From NCBI GenBank assembly GCA_025716815.1, contig JAIXMN010000002.1:682001-746000 (forward strand): a stretch of DNA of 64,000 bases, given 5' to 3'. The notes under the pieces were generated by a model. It searched no databases. It saw only the letters and a program-made list of their open reading frames with translations, and had not been told where the DNA came from. Numbering within the stretch: the stretch's first letter is position 1; each line of letters begins with the position of its first letter. Positions 1-10,866 of this stretch are shown here, one piece after another. This DNA is from Dichotomocladium elegans. Taxonomy: Eukaryota > Mucoromycota > Mucoromycetes > Mucorales > Lichtheimiaceae. Position numbers and translations under genes: made by a program.

Positions 1-515
1 CGCCTGCGTCTATTAGAGAGTATGACAGCTATCTTGATAGACCCCTGCTGGTGCCGCAAGGTTTACGTAACCCCCTTTTGCACCGCCAATTCTCCTCTCC
101 TGGAACGAGACATGAAACGTAACACTCTTACTAAGGAAATCCGTCATGCCCACGGCGACATGCAAGGTGAAAACCAGCTTGACACAGTAACCTGCAACAT
201 TATATCTCAGTGCAATTTTTTTCTATATTTTTTTTAGATCTAATATCATATGTGAAGACAGCTCGGCGTCCTATTAGGCTGGTCGTGATCGACTACGCTG
301 GTCTTACCAAACTCCAGCAACAAGCAATTCCGGATTCCACCACTTGTTACCTTTTTTTATTACTTTGTCAAAGATCGAGATATCAAATCACCCTTTTTCT
401 TTTTCCTGTATCGTTTTCTAATTAACCATGATCCTGTAATCAATCATTGCCAGTGTTCTTCCTGGAACAAGAAATACAACAATCTCGGCAGTACAGATTC
501 CACTCATCTTCCGCC
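1..515. other. left edge, no gene recognised
   Basis: I see only short open frames without recognisable motifs here. The last bases lead directly into the tandem array. It may be the outer flank of the transposon that carries the array, but no terminal inverted repeat could be matched with the region around 9950-10050. Confidence 0.3.
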
Positions 516-1241
516 GCTCAGCTCATTCTGGGTGGGCCGAGGTGTCGTTCAGCTCAAATGGGGGTGGGCCGAGGTGTCGTTCAGCTTATTTTGAGTGGGC
601 CAAGGTGTCCTTTAGCTCATTTTGAGTGGGCCGAGGTGTCGTTCAGCTTATTTTGAGTGGGCCAAGGTGTCCTTCAGCTCAAATGGGGGTGGGCCGAGGT
701 GTCCTTCAGCTCAAATGGGGGTGGGCTGAGGTGTCGTTCAGCTCATTTTGAGTGGGCCAAGGTGTCCTTCAGCTCAAATGGGGGTGGGCCGAGGTGTCGT
801 TCAGCTCATTTTGAGTGGGCCAAGGTGTCGTTCAGCTCAAATGGGGGTGGGCCGAGGTGTCGTTCAGCTCATTTTGAGTGGGCCAAGGTGTCCTTCAGCT
901 CAAATGGGGGTGGGCCGAGGTGTCGTTCAGCTTATTTTGAGTGGGCCAAGGTGTCCTTCAGCTCATTTTGAGTGGGCCAAGGTGTCGTTCAGCTCAAATG
1001 GGGGTGGGCCAAGGTGTCGTTCAGCTCAAATGGGGGTGGGCTGAGGTGTCCTTCAGCTCATGGGGGTGGGCTGAGGTGTCGTTCAGCTCAAATGGGGGTG
1101 GGCCGAGGTGTCGTTCAGCTCAAGTGGGGGTGGGCCGAGGTGCCGTTCAGCTCATTTTGAGTGGGCCAAGGTGTCCTTTAGCTCAAATGGGGGTGGGCCA
1201 AGGTGGCGTTCAGCTTATTTTGAGTGGGCCGAGGTGGCGTT
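516..1241 (+). repeat. tandem array, 23 units of 31-32 bp, two alternating unit types
   Basis: About 23 head-to-tail units share the core GTGGGCCGAGGTGTCGTTCA. Two versions mix: one carries AAATGGGGGTGGGC (32 bp), the other ATTTTGAGTGGGC (31 bp). An adjacent pair is 63 bp, so pairs keep reading frame and long open frames run through the array; I regard these as by-products of the repeat. A short array of the same units lies in inverted orientation at 9784-9930, directly behind a transposase relic, which suggests transposon-associated subterminal repeats. The array stops abruptly at 1241, where the retroelement-derived DNA starts. Confidence 0.95.
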
Positions 1242-2292
1242 CTGTAACAGTACAAGCACCGTTGTGCGAGTACTTACAAAGAGCGTCTGATATACAGCGT
1301 GGAGGAAGCGCGAACGCGACGAGAAGAACGATGATTATAATAATACAACGTGGGGATGCCCGACGTTGTAGGGCATCCTTGTTTATATAGTAAACAGTAG
1401 CGGGGTAATTACAGTGGTATACATATAGGATCATCGTACAGAGAAAGTGAATGTGGTACTGTCGTAGTCCTCCTATTCATGACACTGCACTTTCACAGCC
1501 AGTAATGAGCGGAACTGCTATTCATCCAACAATTCCCTCAAGTACGTCTTGATGCCCTGACTTCTTCCATCTCACATCTATCCAATCGGTGATTTCTTCG
1601 TAATGAAGACGGAGGGAACAATCGCCCAGAATAATAACTAGAGATGGGCAGTAGCGGAGAAGCGGGGTCAACGGCTAACACTTGTTCCGTCAAAGCAAAC
1701 CTGGTCCATCCCAACGCATATAAAAAGAGAGTTGTTTTTATTCAATAAAGAGGATCCCGTCTCAAAGACTCGATTTTGACTGATTGGTTTTTCTATCCGC
1801 AATTCACTCGCTATACGACAATACAGGTACATAATATCGTCGCCGGAGATGCGGACTTGATCGTGATCGTTATCCTTGTAGTATCTTGGTCGTCCGTCGA
1901 GAGTGACCCGTCACTGTAGCTACTGCTACATTCTCTCCCCTCTAAACCAAGTCCACCTTTGGACTGGAACAAACCTGAGGAAACGTCAGGAGAAATCGTC
2001 GTCGTCAATAATGCGTCTAATGACCTGCGTGTTCTATAATATGTGAGACAGAGATGACACGAGTTAACCACATCGTCGTCGTCGTGATCCACATGAACTA
2101 TGGATGGCGTCTGCTTGCGCGCAGCCAGAGGACAGTCTGGTCTGGTTGTAAAATACGTATGCTAGAGAGCGGTGACGGGCGTTGTTGTGCGTGCGTTAAC
2201 CCTATGACTCTTCGACCTTAACATCCCTACTAATCGTCGGGTAGCCTAAAGCTGTTAGCATTCGTTGTTAAGGCGGTCATATAATGGGTGTA
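1242..2292 (-). repeat. possible 3' LTR of the chromodomain Gypsy element
   Basis: On the minus strand a purine-rich tract (about 2293-2306, GAGGGGGAAGGAA) is followed by TGGATACACC at 2292. The candidate LTR would run to ...CTGTTACA at 1242, exactly at the edge of the tandem array, giving TG...CA ends and about 1.05 kb. No second LTR copy is present, so the boundaries cannot be tested by pairing. The region holds no gene I recognise. Confidence 0.3.
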
Positions 2293-2657
2293 TCCATTCC
2301 TTCCCCCTCGAAAAAATGGCGTCTCGAGACAGAAGCGGTAAGATCAAAATACTGCAGGTAGCGCAAGCGTAACAGATGAAGAACATACTGCCAAGTATCA
2401 GATCCGAAAATCACCACAACGCATATACTGCCTAAGCGTAACAAGGAAATGGTAACCCCATCACATCAACAGGGCGTAACAGACTCCAAACATACCGCAA
2501 GCGGAACAAGCGTAACGTCAACCCGACAGGAGAATTGGAAACTAGACAGGGTTCGTCGTGGCAAAAAGGCTGAAGGACACGAAGCCTAAATGCGGAATGC
2601 TGTATAAACAGCCGTGCAAAGCGTCCCAATCAAGATTGGCGAGCGTCAACCAAACGG

Positions 2658-4158
2658 TTATTTGCCTAAACGGCGTGAGCGGCGAGTCGGTGAAGCAACA
2701 TCCACTATAGACTTTTGCTCATGGAAACGTCGGAGAGACCCCTTAGCGTTGGTCAGATTTGACGCAGGTTCCCAGGTGGCTTCGTGACGTGGATACCCCT
2801 TCCAAAGAACAAGGTATTGGGTTTTGCCGCGTCGGGTGCGTGCGTCCAAAATCTCGTCGACCTCATGTTCGTTCGTTAGTGTAATGACTGCTGGAGGTCT
2901 GTCCGGCCGTCGCTCTTCATCGTCAGGTTCATTATAAACCTTCAGAGCACTGATATGAAAAACGTCATGTGCCGTCATCGTCTCAGGGAGTGCAAGACGA
3001 TATGCCACAGGCCTAATACGTTCCCGGTTCTTGCAAGGGCCTGCCCATCGTGGCAGCAACGTCTTCGTCGGGGAAGAGGAGTATACGTCGGGATTGATAT
3101 TCGTCGTTCTAACAAGAACTTGCGTACCCACTTCCAATTCCACTTCACGGCGTCTGGCATTATCATACGTAGCTTGTCGTTCTGCCGCAGCGTCGAGCTG
3201 TAAAAGCACCTCTTTGCGGATGGAGTCAAGTTTGCTAGCCAATTCGTCGGCCGAAGCCACGTCTGATGGAGTACCAGGCGTCAGAGCAGGAGAGACATTC
3301 CGTCCCAAGTCGGCGAAGAAAGGCGTGATGCCAATTGAGGCGTGCTTGGTGTCGTTATACGTATGCTCTAGAATTGGTAACCATCGATCCCAGTCACGTT
3401 GATCGTAAGCGACGTAGTTGCGCAGCATGTCTTCGAGCGTCCGATTCGTGCGTTCCGTCTGTCCGTCGCTTTGAGGATGGAAAGCTGTCGATAAATTGCG
3501 TTTGATGCCAAGCATCTTCGTGAGAGCGGCCCAGAATCGAGAGGTAAAACGTACGTCACGATCACTTACAAGATCGTCGGGTAGACCATGCTGGCGATAA
3601 ATCTCTCGAAAGAACAGATCAGCAAAATCTTCAGCAGTATCAGTCGTCTTGCATGGAGCAAAGTGGGCACGCTTGGAGAAGCGATCCACAAATACTGCGA
3701 TAGCGTCGAAATTGCTTTTCGTCTTGGGCAAATGCGTAATAAAGTCCATGGAGACCGATGCCCAACGTCCCTGAGCCCGTTGCAATGGTTGCAAGAGGCC
3801 TGCAGGCTTAGCGTTCGTCGGTTTCACCCTTTGACACATGTCGCACGTGGATATATATCGTCGGACAGTTTTGCTCCTATGAGGCCAGTAGTAAATACGT
3901 CCTACGCGCTCGAGCGTTGCGTCGATCCCCCTACGCCCTGGTACTGGTGCATCATGTGCGTCATGCAGTATACAATTTAGCAGCGTCGGCATGCGACGGA
4001 CACAGATTCGTCGTCGTCCATCCACAACTCGATATAATATGCCGTCCTCCATCGAGTATTCACCGTCAACCTCCTCCCCGGTTCGTAACTTGGCAATAAC
4101 GTCGGTCCACAGCGCGTCCTTACAATAATATTTGATAAGATCGTGGCCAAGCGTCTCC
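2658..4158 (-). pseudogene. Gypsy integrase with C-terminal chromodomain, truncated
   Basis: A single open frame of nearly 500 codons runs from the element junction to a stop at 2658. In order it shows a zinc-finger-like segment (HDAHDAP..., CDMCQRVKP), the integrase catalytic core (MDFITHLPK, VSDRDVRFTSRFW, HPQSDGQTERTNRTLED supply D, D and E), a GPY-like region and a chromodomain ending near WKGYPRHEATWEP. Family knowledge: integrase inserts the cDNA, and the chromodomain binds histone marks to direct insertion. The finger's usual GHxG is GRRG here, so one zinc-binding His is lost. There is no start codon and no RT upstream, so it is a remnant although the frame is otherwise open. Confidence 0.85.
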
Positions 4159-4162
4159 CCCC

Positions 4163-5353
4163 GGAATTTCTTCAGTTTGCAAAACCAGTTTCAGTTCAGA
4201 AGGTGTGTAAGCTCTGCGCTCTAAGTCATTTTGCATGTCCCTTAATTCATAAGATCCACCTTTAGTCATGCGAACTATGGTGTAAGGGCCTTCATACTCG
4301 GCATCAAATTTGCCTTGTTTTTCACGGACTATAACCATGACTTGGTCACCCGATTTAGAATGTACTTAGAGAGAAAGGCCTGGACTTACGTCGTTTTGAA
4401 ACTTTTACGTTCAGTGCAAGTTGCATCGTGGGAACAAATATGTCCCAGTCTTCTATAGCACCGTCAAGTCTTTTCTTGATGCCTTTAATTGCAGACTGTA
4501 CCCACCTCTCAGCTGTGTCATTGCTTAAGACAAAATATGGAGTAATACGTCCGCGTTTGAAGCCAACTGTTTCCGCAAATAGTTCCATTAATCTGTTAGC
4601 AAATTCAGTGCCATTATCAGATTGTAAGATGGGGGGAGGTCCGAAATCACACCAAATTTGGACTAATTCTTCAATAATTGTGCCGGCTTGTTTGTTTGGA
4701 ATGGGACGTAATATGCAGAACCTTGTACAAACGTCCACCAGGACCAAGAGGTAAACATTACCACGCTTTGTTAGAGGCAAGGGTCCTGCCAAATCAATTG
4801 TCCAGTGATCTCCAGGTATTTCAGCACTAATTGGGCGCAAACGATTATAACCTTTTCTCATTACATTGAATTTCTGACACTGTGGACACGATTGTGTGAT
4901 TTTTAGGGCATCTTCTTTTAGGTTCGGCCAATGAAGGCCCTTGTGATGTAGGTCTTTTATAATGGCTTCAGCGCCAAAATGACCAAACAAATGTGATTCC
5001 ATAAGTAATTCGTGGCGGTCCTCGACAGGAGGTACCACAGCTTCCTGGATCAATTTCGCAGAGTGATTTGCAGGCTCTACTTTTTGTTTGGTGCGATTAG
5101 AAAGCTCTGCGGGTTCACCCTTCCCCAGCAATTTTGCCGGAGGGAAAAGGCGGGATAAAGCGTCAGGCAAAACATTGTGTATGCCGGGCAGATAGACGAC
5201 GTCAAAATTATAATTCAGGATGCGGTCAAGCCACTTGGTGAGCATGGGATTGAGCTCTTTCTGAGAATTTAGATACGTAAGGCTACGATGATCACAGAAT
5301 ACGGTGAATTTGTTGCTCCATAATGCTGTATGGTAAGAGTTGAGTGCGAACAC
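4163..5353 (-). pseudogene. Gypsy RNase H end plus integrase
   Basis: The frame starts in the RNase H domain (FALNSYHTALW, FCDHRSLTYL, VVYLPGIHNVLPDALSR) and continues into integrase. The HHCC finger is complete (HLFGHFGAE ... CPQCQKFN). The catalytic core shows D (IDLAGPLPL), D (LQSDNGTEF) and E (NDTAERWVQ). After a frame change near 4355 the C-terminal segment goes on (MVIVREKQGKFDAEYEGPYT) to about 4163, where it is cut by the neighbouring element. Domain motifs are well preserved, so decay is mainly by frameshift. Confidence 0.8.
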
Positions 5354-6680
5354 AATAGCAAGGAATTCTGCTCAGAAGTCGATGGGGATCTAGCCTTGAA
5401 GGAGATGTATCGTTTGTGTCCAGCATCGTCCAACTGATACAGTACGGCAGAAATTCCAGTTCGGCTAGCATCAGTGGTGACATAAAATTGACGAGAAAAG
5501 TCAGGTTGGTAAAGGACAATGTTATTGTTTTAGCATCTGCTTGAGCGTGTCAAATGCGACTTGATGTTCTTTTTTCCAAACTGGCCGTAAATCGGCGATA
5601 TTACGCAATTTGTCCAATGGATTGGTCAAAACCGATGCTTTAGCCAGGTGCTCTCGGTGGAAGTTGATCATTCCCAGAAAGGCAGCAACTTGTTTACCCG
5701 TAACGGGAGCAGGGATTTCGTAAATAATGGCCAACTTGCGTGGATCCAAACTTTTTCGGCCGCCCTCGGAGATACAATATCCAAGAATGTATGCTGTTCG
5801 CATAGCGAAGCAGCACTTTTTAGGATTAAGCACTAAATTGACGTTGCTTAGTCGCTGAATTACAGTTGCTACGTGAGTAATGTGCTCTTGCATGTTGGTG
5901 GAGAAAATAATAATATCATCCACGAAAATTGCGACATAAGTCCGAGAAAAGGACGTTCATACAGCGTTGAAATTTGCTGCTGATTGTTTTAATGCCAAAA
6001 GGGCAGCCCACGAAGCAGTATCTGCGGCCATCAACGACCGAGGTGAAGCTCGTCTTAATTTGGTTGGGTTCATGTATTGGTAAACGATGAAATGCTGCGG
6101 TAGCATCCAAAATGGTAAACACGTTGTACCGAGGTTGGCCGGCCGTGTTCATGATATCGATGATTAGCGGAATGTTGACAAACTCATCTTTTAGTAAAGT
6201 GTTGAGAAGACGTGGGTCGAGTACTACTCTCCAAGAGGTGTAACGCCCATCTTTTTCTGACTTTTTGGGAGCCAGAGTAATAGGATTATTCCACTTACCA
6301 TAAGCAGCATCTGGAGGCACTTCGCGTATCACTCCGTCAGCAAGCCATTTGTCAAAAGTTTCTTTCAGCAAAGGTTTATGCTTTTCAGCGATATTGTACT
6401 GGCGGCGATAAACCGTTTTTCTTGGAGGAGTCGACAGATGTACAACAGCCTCTGGTAATATGCAGAAAGCATTTGTTGGTATGACTTTGTTTACCGCCAA
6501 AAGGGGATTAATCTTCTCAAACAATTGAGCACGCTCCAATTCAGTCTTTTCTTTCTCATTCCCGTCATCGTTTTCTTTTGCGCCATTGTCCCAAGTGGAG
6601 ACAAGCCCAGTATATCCAATACCGAAATGAGGCATAAGTTCAGTACCAATGCTCATAACATGGTTGTTGCTTAGATTCAT
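5290..6680 (-). pseudogene. Gypsy reverse transcriptase and RNase H, frameshifted
   Basis: The reverse transcriptase part (5916-6680) shows RQYNIAEKHKPLLKETFDKW, WRVVLDPRLLN, ILDATAAFHRLPIHEPNQIK and FGIKTISSKFQ. The catalytic FVDDIIIF box lies in another frame starting at about 5935, so there is an indel just upstream of the active site. The following segment (to 5522) carries the thumb and connection (LNPKKCCFAM, VAAFLGMINFHREHLAKAS). The RNase H start (about 5365-5510) is again in a different frame (YVTTDASRTGISAVLYQ). This copy could not make an intact polymerase. Confidence 0.8.
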
Positions 6681-6716
6681 AATTTCAAAACTATGTTTCA
6701 GACGGCGATTGTTATA

Positions 6717-7343
6717 CTATACGTTCAATTGATTTGTAGAGCCAATACGGTCAATCGCATGGGAATTATCAGCCAAGTGTATTTTTCCAGCAACATGGCT
6801 GTTTATTATAAAGCTGTGCTTTTTGGCAAAAGAGAGGTCGACCGAGAAAAATTTCGCTCCTGAGTCAAGCAACGCCGAAACTCGCTGGCCCTCTATTGTT
6901 ACAGGTTTGCATTTGGTTGCAGCAAGGGAAAGCTTACATTGTTGGAGGAGGGTTAGAGCTTCGGCCATTTCCTCATCATCATCGGTGGGAGCACCAGCTT
7001 CATCATTTTCCTCCTCAGCTGCATTGAATTGCTGGAATACCAGCGTGGCCATTCGGTTGGCCCATTCTCGACCTTCCTCACGCTCATTAGGCGCGATTTG
7101 CGGCTTGCTTTTTAAAATCGACGCTGGCGATTTGTAGTTTGGGCAACTGTGCTGGTTGCTAAACTGCACAGTAATGCCCTTTTTCAAGCAATGCTTGCAT
7201 GGATTAGTGACCAATTTTTGGGGACTTCCCTTACCATTGCTGAAGGAATCCTTATTGCGTTTGAACTGACTTGCACGATTAAGTGGCTGGGCTTCATGTG
7301 GGCGCTCGGTGCCGGACGTGTTGGGAGTTGGCAAGGATGACAT
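6717..7343 (-). pseudogene. Gypsy nucleocapsid/protease segment
   Basis: An open frame of 208 codons with a Cys/His cluster (CKHCLKKG ... SNQHSCPNY), an acidic stretch (EENDEAGAPTDDDEE) and an aspartic-protease motif (SALLDSGAKFFSV, the DSGA active site) followed by HLADNSHA. Family knowledge: the retroviral-type protease cuts the polyprotein. The position between gag-like and RT-like frames fits. Frames upstream and downstream differ, so the polyprotein is broken. Confidence 0.7.
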
Positions 7344-7404
7344 GTGCTTATTCAGTTCGCGGATGTCTTTGGGCCACTCGGTGCCGAAGTTCTTAGCTAA
7401 AAAG

Positions 7405-8478
7405 CTAGTGGGATTCCGGTGTCATATTGTCCAAAAGCAACGCAGAAATTAGCGGATGATCAGATTCAAGTTTTGCTGAATACACAGCTTTGATGAAGCT
7501 TTGGAGGTAATGGCTGATCGATTCCCTATCGCCTTGATAGCAGTTAAGTACCTCGACAAGGAGTCGATACTCCTCCGCTGCTGTGTCAAATAGATTGACG
7601 ATTGCTTTTTGGACGACTGCCCAAGAGTGAGTTTGTTCACCCTCTTTTGTAGGATTTTGTACGAGTTCCTGCTCGAGTTGTTCGCGCTGGGCTGCGTCCA
7701 ATGCGCGAAGCAAAAGACAAGGCCACAGCTTATCCAAATGCTTGGACAATCAGGCATAGCCGATCACCGTTTCAAAGGCGATTGCCCATTGCTGGGCCGA
7801 AGCATAAACTTGCTTGGCATCTGGGTTCGAATGCTTGGTGGTGCGCGTGTTGAGGTACTGAAGTTGGGATACTTCAAATACTGTGATTGTAGGCTGTTTA
7901 TTTTAATATTGTGAGAAAGTGTTATGTTGTTTACGTTATAATAATGAGCGTCAAAAGGGGTTATTCATACTTTTCTGGAAAATGGGAAAACTGGTAAGAA
8001 TACGAATGACCAACGACTCAAAACGAAGACGTGGTTGTCGGGGTAGTTTTAAGAAAACTTGGGTTGGTCTAGTGGAGTGGTTTTCAAGAAAACTCGACAA
8101 GTCACAGTGTTTAAAATTTGGGGGAATTTGGGTTGATCCATTTCAGTACGGAATGTCCTTCGGAAGTTTAACTCGGTCGTAGTCGAATTCGGCATCGACC
8201 GGCTGTTGGTGCGACACAGGCCGTGAGCTCGGGGCAAGCGGGAACTGGACTTTCCACAGCTCCTGGCACTGCGAAAGATTTCCTTGGGCGGCCTTGATGG
8301 CAGCAAAGGCGGCTTGGTGTGCTTCTTGCGACGCGCCTTGTTCGTGCACAACACGATTCCACGCTCTTGTCAAGTCGCCTAGTTCGGCGACGAAGGTACG
8401 GCAGACTGACAATGCTGCGTCCTGGGGCGCCGCATGGTCAGAGAAGACCGAGCCATTCTGGCTGGTGCCGGCAGACAC
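7405..8478 (-). pseudogene. Gypsy gag remnants
   Basis: Two gag-like pieces are visible. The downstream one (7405-7749) reads LVQNPTKEGEQTHSWAVVQK and LLVEVLNCYQGDRESISHYL, like the capsid region of fungal Gypsy gag. The upstream one (8143-8478) reads from a trinucleotide-coded Asn/Thr tract into SVCRTFVAELGDLTRAWNRV, then loses frame at 8143. The stretch 7750-8142 is scrambled by frameshifts. Assignment rests mainly on position before protease and RT. Confidence 0.5.
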
Positions 8479-8482
8479 AGGG

Positions 8483-8483
8483 G

Positions 8484-8532
<49 letters not shown>

Positions 8533-8540
8533 GGTGGTGA
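8483..8540 (+). repeat. (GTT)n-(GGT)n microsatellite in gag
   Basis: About 12 GTT followed by about 7 GGT triplets. On the minus strand, in the gag frame, this encodes a Thr run followed by an Asn run. It sits at the 5' edge of the retroelement coding region, just downstream of an in-frame stop on the minus strand. Confidence 0.95.
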
Positions 8541-8544
8541 GAAT

Positions 8545-9440
8545 TCACGAAAAAAAAGTGCAGTGGATGGCGTAAACAGACGATAATAAGTCGTGAGACT
8601 CGAAGATAGTGAACTTTATCAGAGAAAAAGACAAAGATTCATAATACGAGTGTACGTCTGTATAAACCTAGCTGCTAGCGGAGTGGCGCTCACTACTAAA
8701 ATTTTTCTACTTAGATATCGCGACGCAAACCAGTCAGGACACGCCAGCGACAAAAACCCAATGTAAACACTCGCCTAAGGATATATTATGTTCATGCAGA
8801 CAGGTTTTAATAAAACTTTCACAATGATATGTGTTTAACATAATCTTCTTTCGTGTGCTCTCAGGCGCACTTGTAATTTCTCTTAATGTGGATAAACCGG
8901 ACTACATGTATATAGTCGCATATCAGAAGATATACTGATACTAACCATCATCGTCAGTGTTACAGTTGGCAACATATATCTGTGTGTTTGTCAAGTCAAG
9001 AATGAAAAGACGTGTAGCAGCATCAACATAACAAGTTAAAGGTGCCATGGCAATAATCCAACGCACAGGGATTGAAAGTCTGGTAAGCCCCTCTATATTC
9101 CCTATGCAGCTATATTTTTATCATCAAATCCATCTCTGTTCCCTCTTATTTTTATAGACCCTGACACATTGTATGGTATTAAAATAAGAAAAATAAGTAC
9201 TTGAACATTAAACGCAGTATTACGTAGTTCTAAATCCCTTCGCACCTGATGGATCAGCATATGCTTGCGGAACATCCACGATCTCTAGACAAAACGGTAC
9301 ATACCTATTATCTAATTCTGACAGTTCCAGGATCACGAGAATAGTACTGTAGTCTTCAAGGATCCAATATTATATACACTATAGTGATATCCGCAATTAT
9401 CATACAGTAAATCATATACATAATTGTTGCCTGTTACGAA
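8545..9440. other. non-coding, possible retroelement 5' flank
   Basis: No gene is recognisable. The DNA is AT-rich with scattered stops in all frames. It lies upstream of gag of the second Gypsy element, so it could include a degraded 5' LTR, but no copy remains in the window for comparison. Confidence 0.3.
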
Positions 9441-9444
9441 AGTG

Positions 9445-9690
9445 AGCTACTTATTCTCCCGAGCTTAATCCAATAGAGCAATTCTGGGCAGTGGCAAAGG
9501 GTAGGGTAAAACGCCATAGATTTTTGCAGGGAGACAAGTAGTCAAAACGAATTACGGAAGCCTGCAGCAGCGTGGAAAAGGCCACCTCAAAGGCTTTGTT
9601 TCGCATTCTTACAGGTGCTGGGAAAGATGTTGAAGCAAATGCCCATGCAATGCCCACAATAGCACAGCAATAAAAACAGGTAAGCCGCAA
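9445..9690 (+). pseudogene. Tc1/mariner (IS630-type) transposase C-terminal relic
   Basis: The frame reads SPELNPIEQFWAVAKGRVKR, the end of the DDE_3 domain of Tc1/mariner/IS630-type transposases, which contains the last catalytic acidic residue. An in-frame TAG about 15 codons later interrupts it; the frame then resumes with SKRITEACSSVEKATSKALF. No upstream catalytic domain is found in the window. The reading continues into a lysine-rich low-complexity stretch and then the inverted tandem-repeat units at 9784. Confidence 0.7.
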
Positions 9691-9783
9691 GCAAATAAAC
9701 GACACGACCACGCAGTGTGGTAAAAATAAAAAGAGAAAGAAAAAGAAAAGAAAAAAGATAAGAAAAAAGAGAGAGAGCCACGA

Positions 9784-9930
9784 ATGAGCTGAAGGACACC
9801 TCGGCCCACTTAAAATAAGCTGAACGCCACCTCGGCCCACCCCCATTTGAGCTGAACGACACCTTGGCCCACTCAAAATGAGCTGAACGACACCTTGGCC
9901 CACCCCCATTTGAGCTGAACTACACCTCGG
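9784..9930 (-). repeat. inverted short copy of the 31-32 bp tandem array
   Basis: About 4-5 units of the repeat seen at 516-1241, in the opposite orientation (GAGCTGAACGACACCTTGGC on the plus strand). Both unit types are present and alternate, as in the large array. The block follows the transposase relic, which ties the repeat family to that transposon. Confidence 0.95.
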
Positions 9931-10217
9931 GCGACAATTTCGGGAAAATATTGCCAGATTAAGTATCTCGACCACTGAAACCGTCAATTTTTGGGTCATT
10001 CCTGCACCCCTGGAATTACCATTGTTTCGGATCATGACTGCAACTGTCAATAGACCTGATTACTGCCACCGCATGGGCAATCGGTCTGCGTGCAGAAATC
10101 AGTGTGGAGCCAATGCCTGACTTATGAAGAAACTCTGCGGCCTTTAAAAAGAGTCAACTCACAATTGCATTTCTTAGCTTTCCATTTCTTTCTTTCCTTG
10201 AATTGCCTTATGTACAG

Positions 10218-10408
10218 CAGGGCGGAAGCTGCTTGCAAAGCTTTTGGAATGCCCATGTCGCAAGAAAATGGGGATTACTGTCTCGATATCCTTGACCAAG
10301 GCGGGCTGGATGTGGTGTACGTGGAAGAGTTAGGTGACAAGCGCCCTATTATAATGGGGAAAGAGGCCATCATACGTGACACCATTACATATATGAAATA
10401 CGTTGGAG
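10218..10408 (+). CDS. exon-like open segment of unknown gene
   Basis: Between an acceptor-like TGTACAG (10211-10217) and a donor-like GTAAGC (10409) the frame reads as a coherent, charged protein segment (MPMSQENGDYCLDILDQGG, YVEELGDKRPIIMGKEAIIR). I do not recognise the family and find no matching flanking exons. In this neighbourhood it may be a fragment of a transposon-encoded protein or a decayed host gene. Confidence 0.3.
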
Positions 10409-10712
10409 GTAAGCTGCTGAGAGGTACTTCCTGTTTTGACATAGGGTTCTTATCGCTGGCGTTCTCACATAGCAAACTCCCAAATAGTACCTACACCTTC
10501 TACGATTCATGGCAAAGCAACTGCAATAGCACCGCCATCTAAGTCGTCATGCGCACCAACGCCAGGTGTGTCTGAGGTATCGCAACGAAGAAGGCAGTGA
10601 TGGAGTTGCTCTTAGGAAATGATCCATAGCCTGTTAAAAGAAAATTGTAAGCAATAAATGATCCTCAAATACCAAACTACCTATACCTATCCTGTGGCAA
10701 TACATACTACTA

Positions 10713-10866
10713 CAGTGGCCACCCCTCATAGTGATATTCATTATAATGATAATTCATTGTAGCGATACACTTTACAGAACAAAATTACCAGGAAAGGCTT
10801 ATTCCAATTCATTATAGTGATGCGATTTCCTGGAACCGAGGGTATCACTATAACAGGCGGCTACTA
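10713..10866. mobile_element. 154-bp MITE with TA target duplications
   Basis: Imperfect terminal inverted repeats (CAGTGGCCACCCCTCATAGT at the left; the right end read in reverse is TAGTAGCCGCCTGTTATAGT) match at about three quarters of 28 positions. TA dinucleotides flank both ends (10711-10712 and 10867-10868). The interior repeats the ATTATAGTGAT theme. No coding capacity. Ends beginning CAGTGG with TA duplications fit a pogo/Tigger or Tc1/mariner-derived non-autonomous element. Confidence 0.7.

Larger units (their letters stand above)
1242..4160 (-). mobile_element. 5'-truncated Ty3/Gypsy chromovirus
   Basis: This is the 3' part of a Ty3/Gypsy retrotransposon: integrase, chromodomain, about 350 bp of non-coding DNA, a polypurine-like tract and a possible LTR. 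Gag, protease, reverse transcriptase and most of RNase H are missing. The upstream end stops at about 4155-4165, where a different Gypsy element begins in the same orientation. Two truncated elements lying end to end suggest recombination or a nested insertion followed by deletion. Confidence 0.8.
4160..8545 (-). mobile_element. degenerate Ty3/Gypsy retrotransposon, 3' truncated
   Basis: Gag, zinc knuckle/protease, reverse transcriptase, RNase H and integrase pieces follow in Gypsy order on the minus strand, broken by at least four frame changes (near 8145, 7345-7400, 5940 and 5365) and some stops. The 3' end is cut at about 4160 by the chromodomain element, so no 3' LTR remains. Sequence upstream of gag (8545-9440) may include a 5' LTR, but nothing is left to pair it with. 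It is an inactive copy. Confidence 0.85.

Noticed and set aside
657..1390. Long open frames through the tandem array as a repeat protein gene
   Set aside because: They exist in all three frames because the unit contains no stop and pairs are 63 bp; no start context, introns or C-terminal domain.
7801..7850. tRNA-like GGGTTCGAAT motif
   Set aside because: No cloverleaf can be formed around it; it lies in decayed gag sequence.
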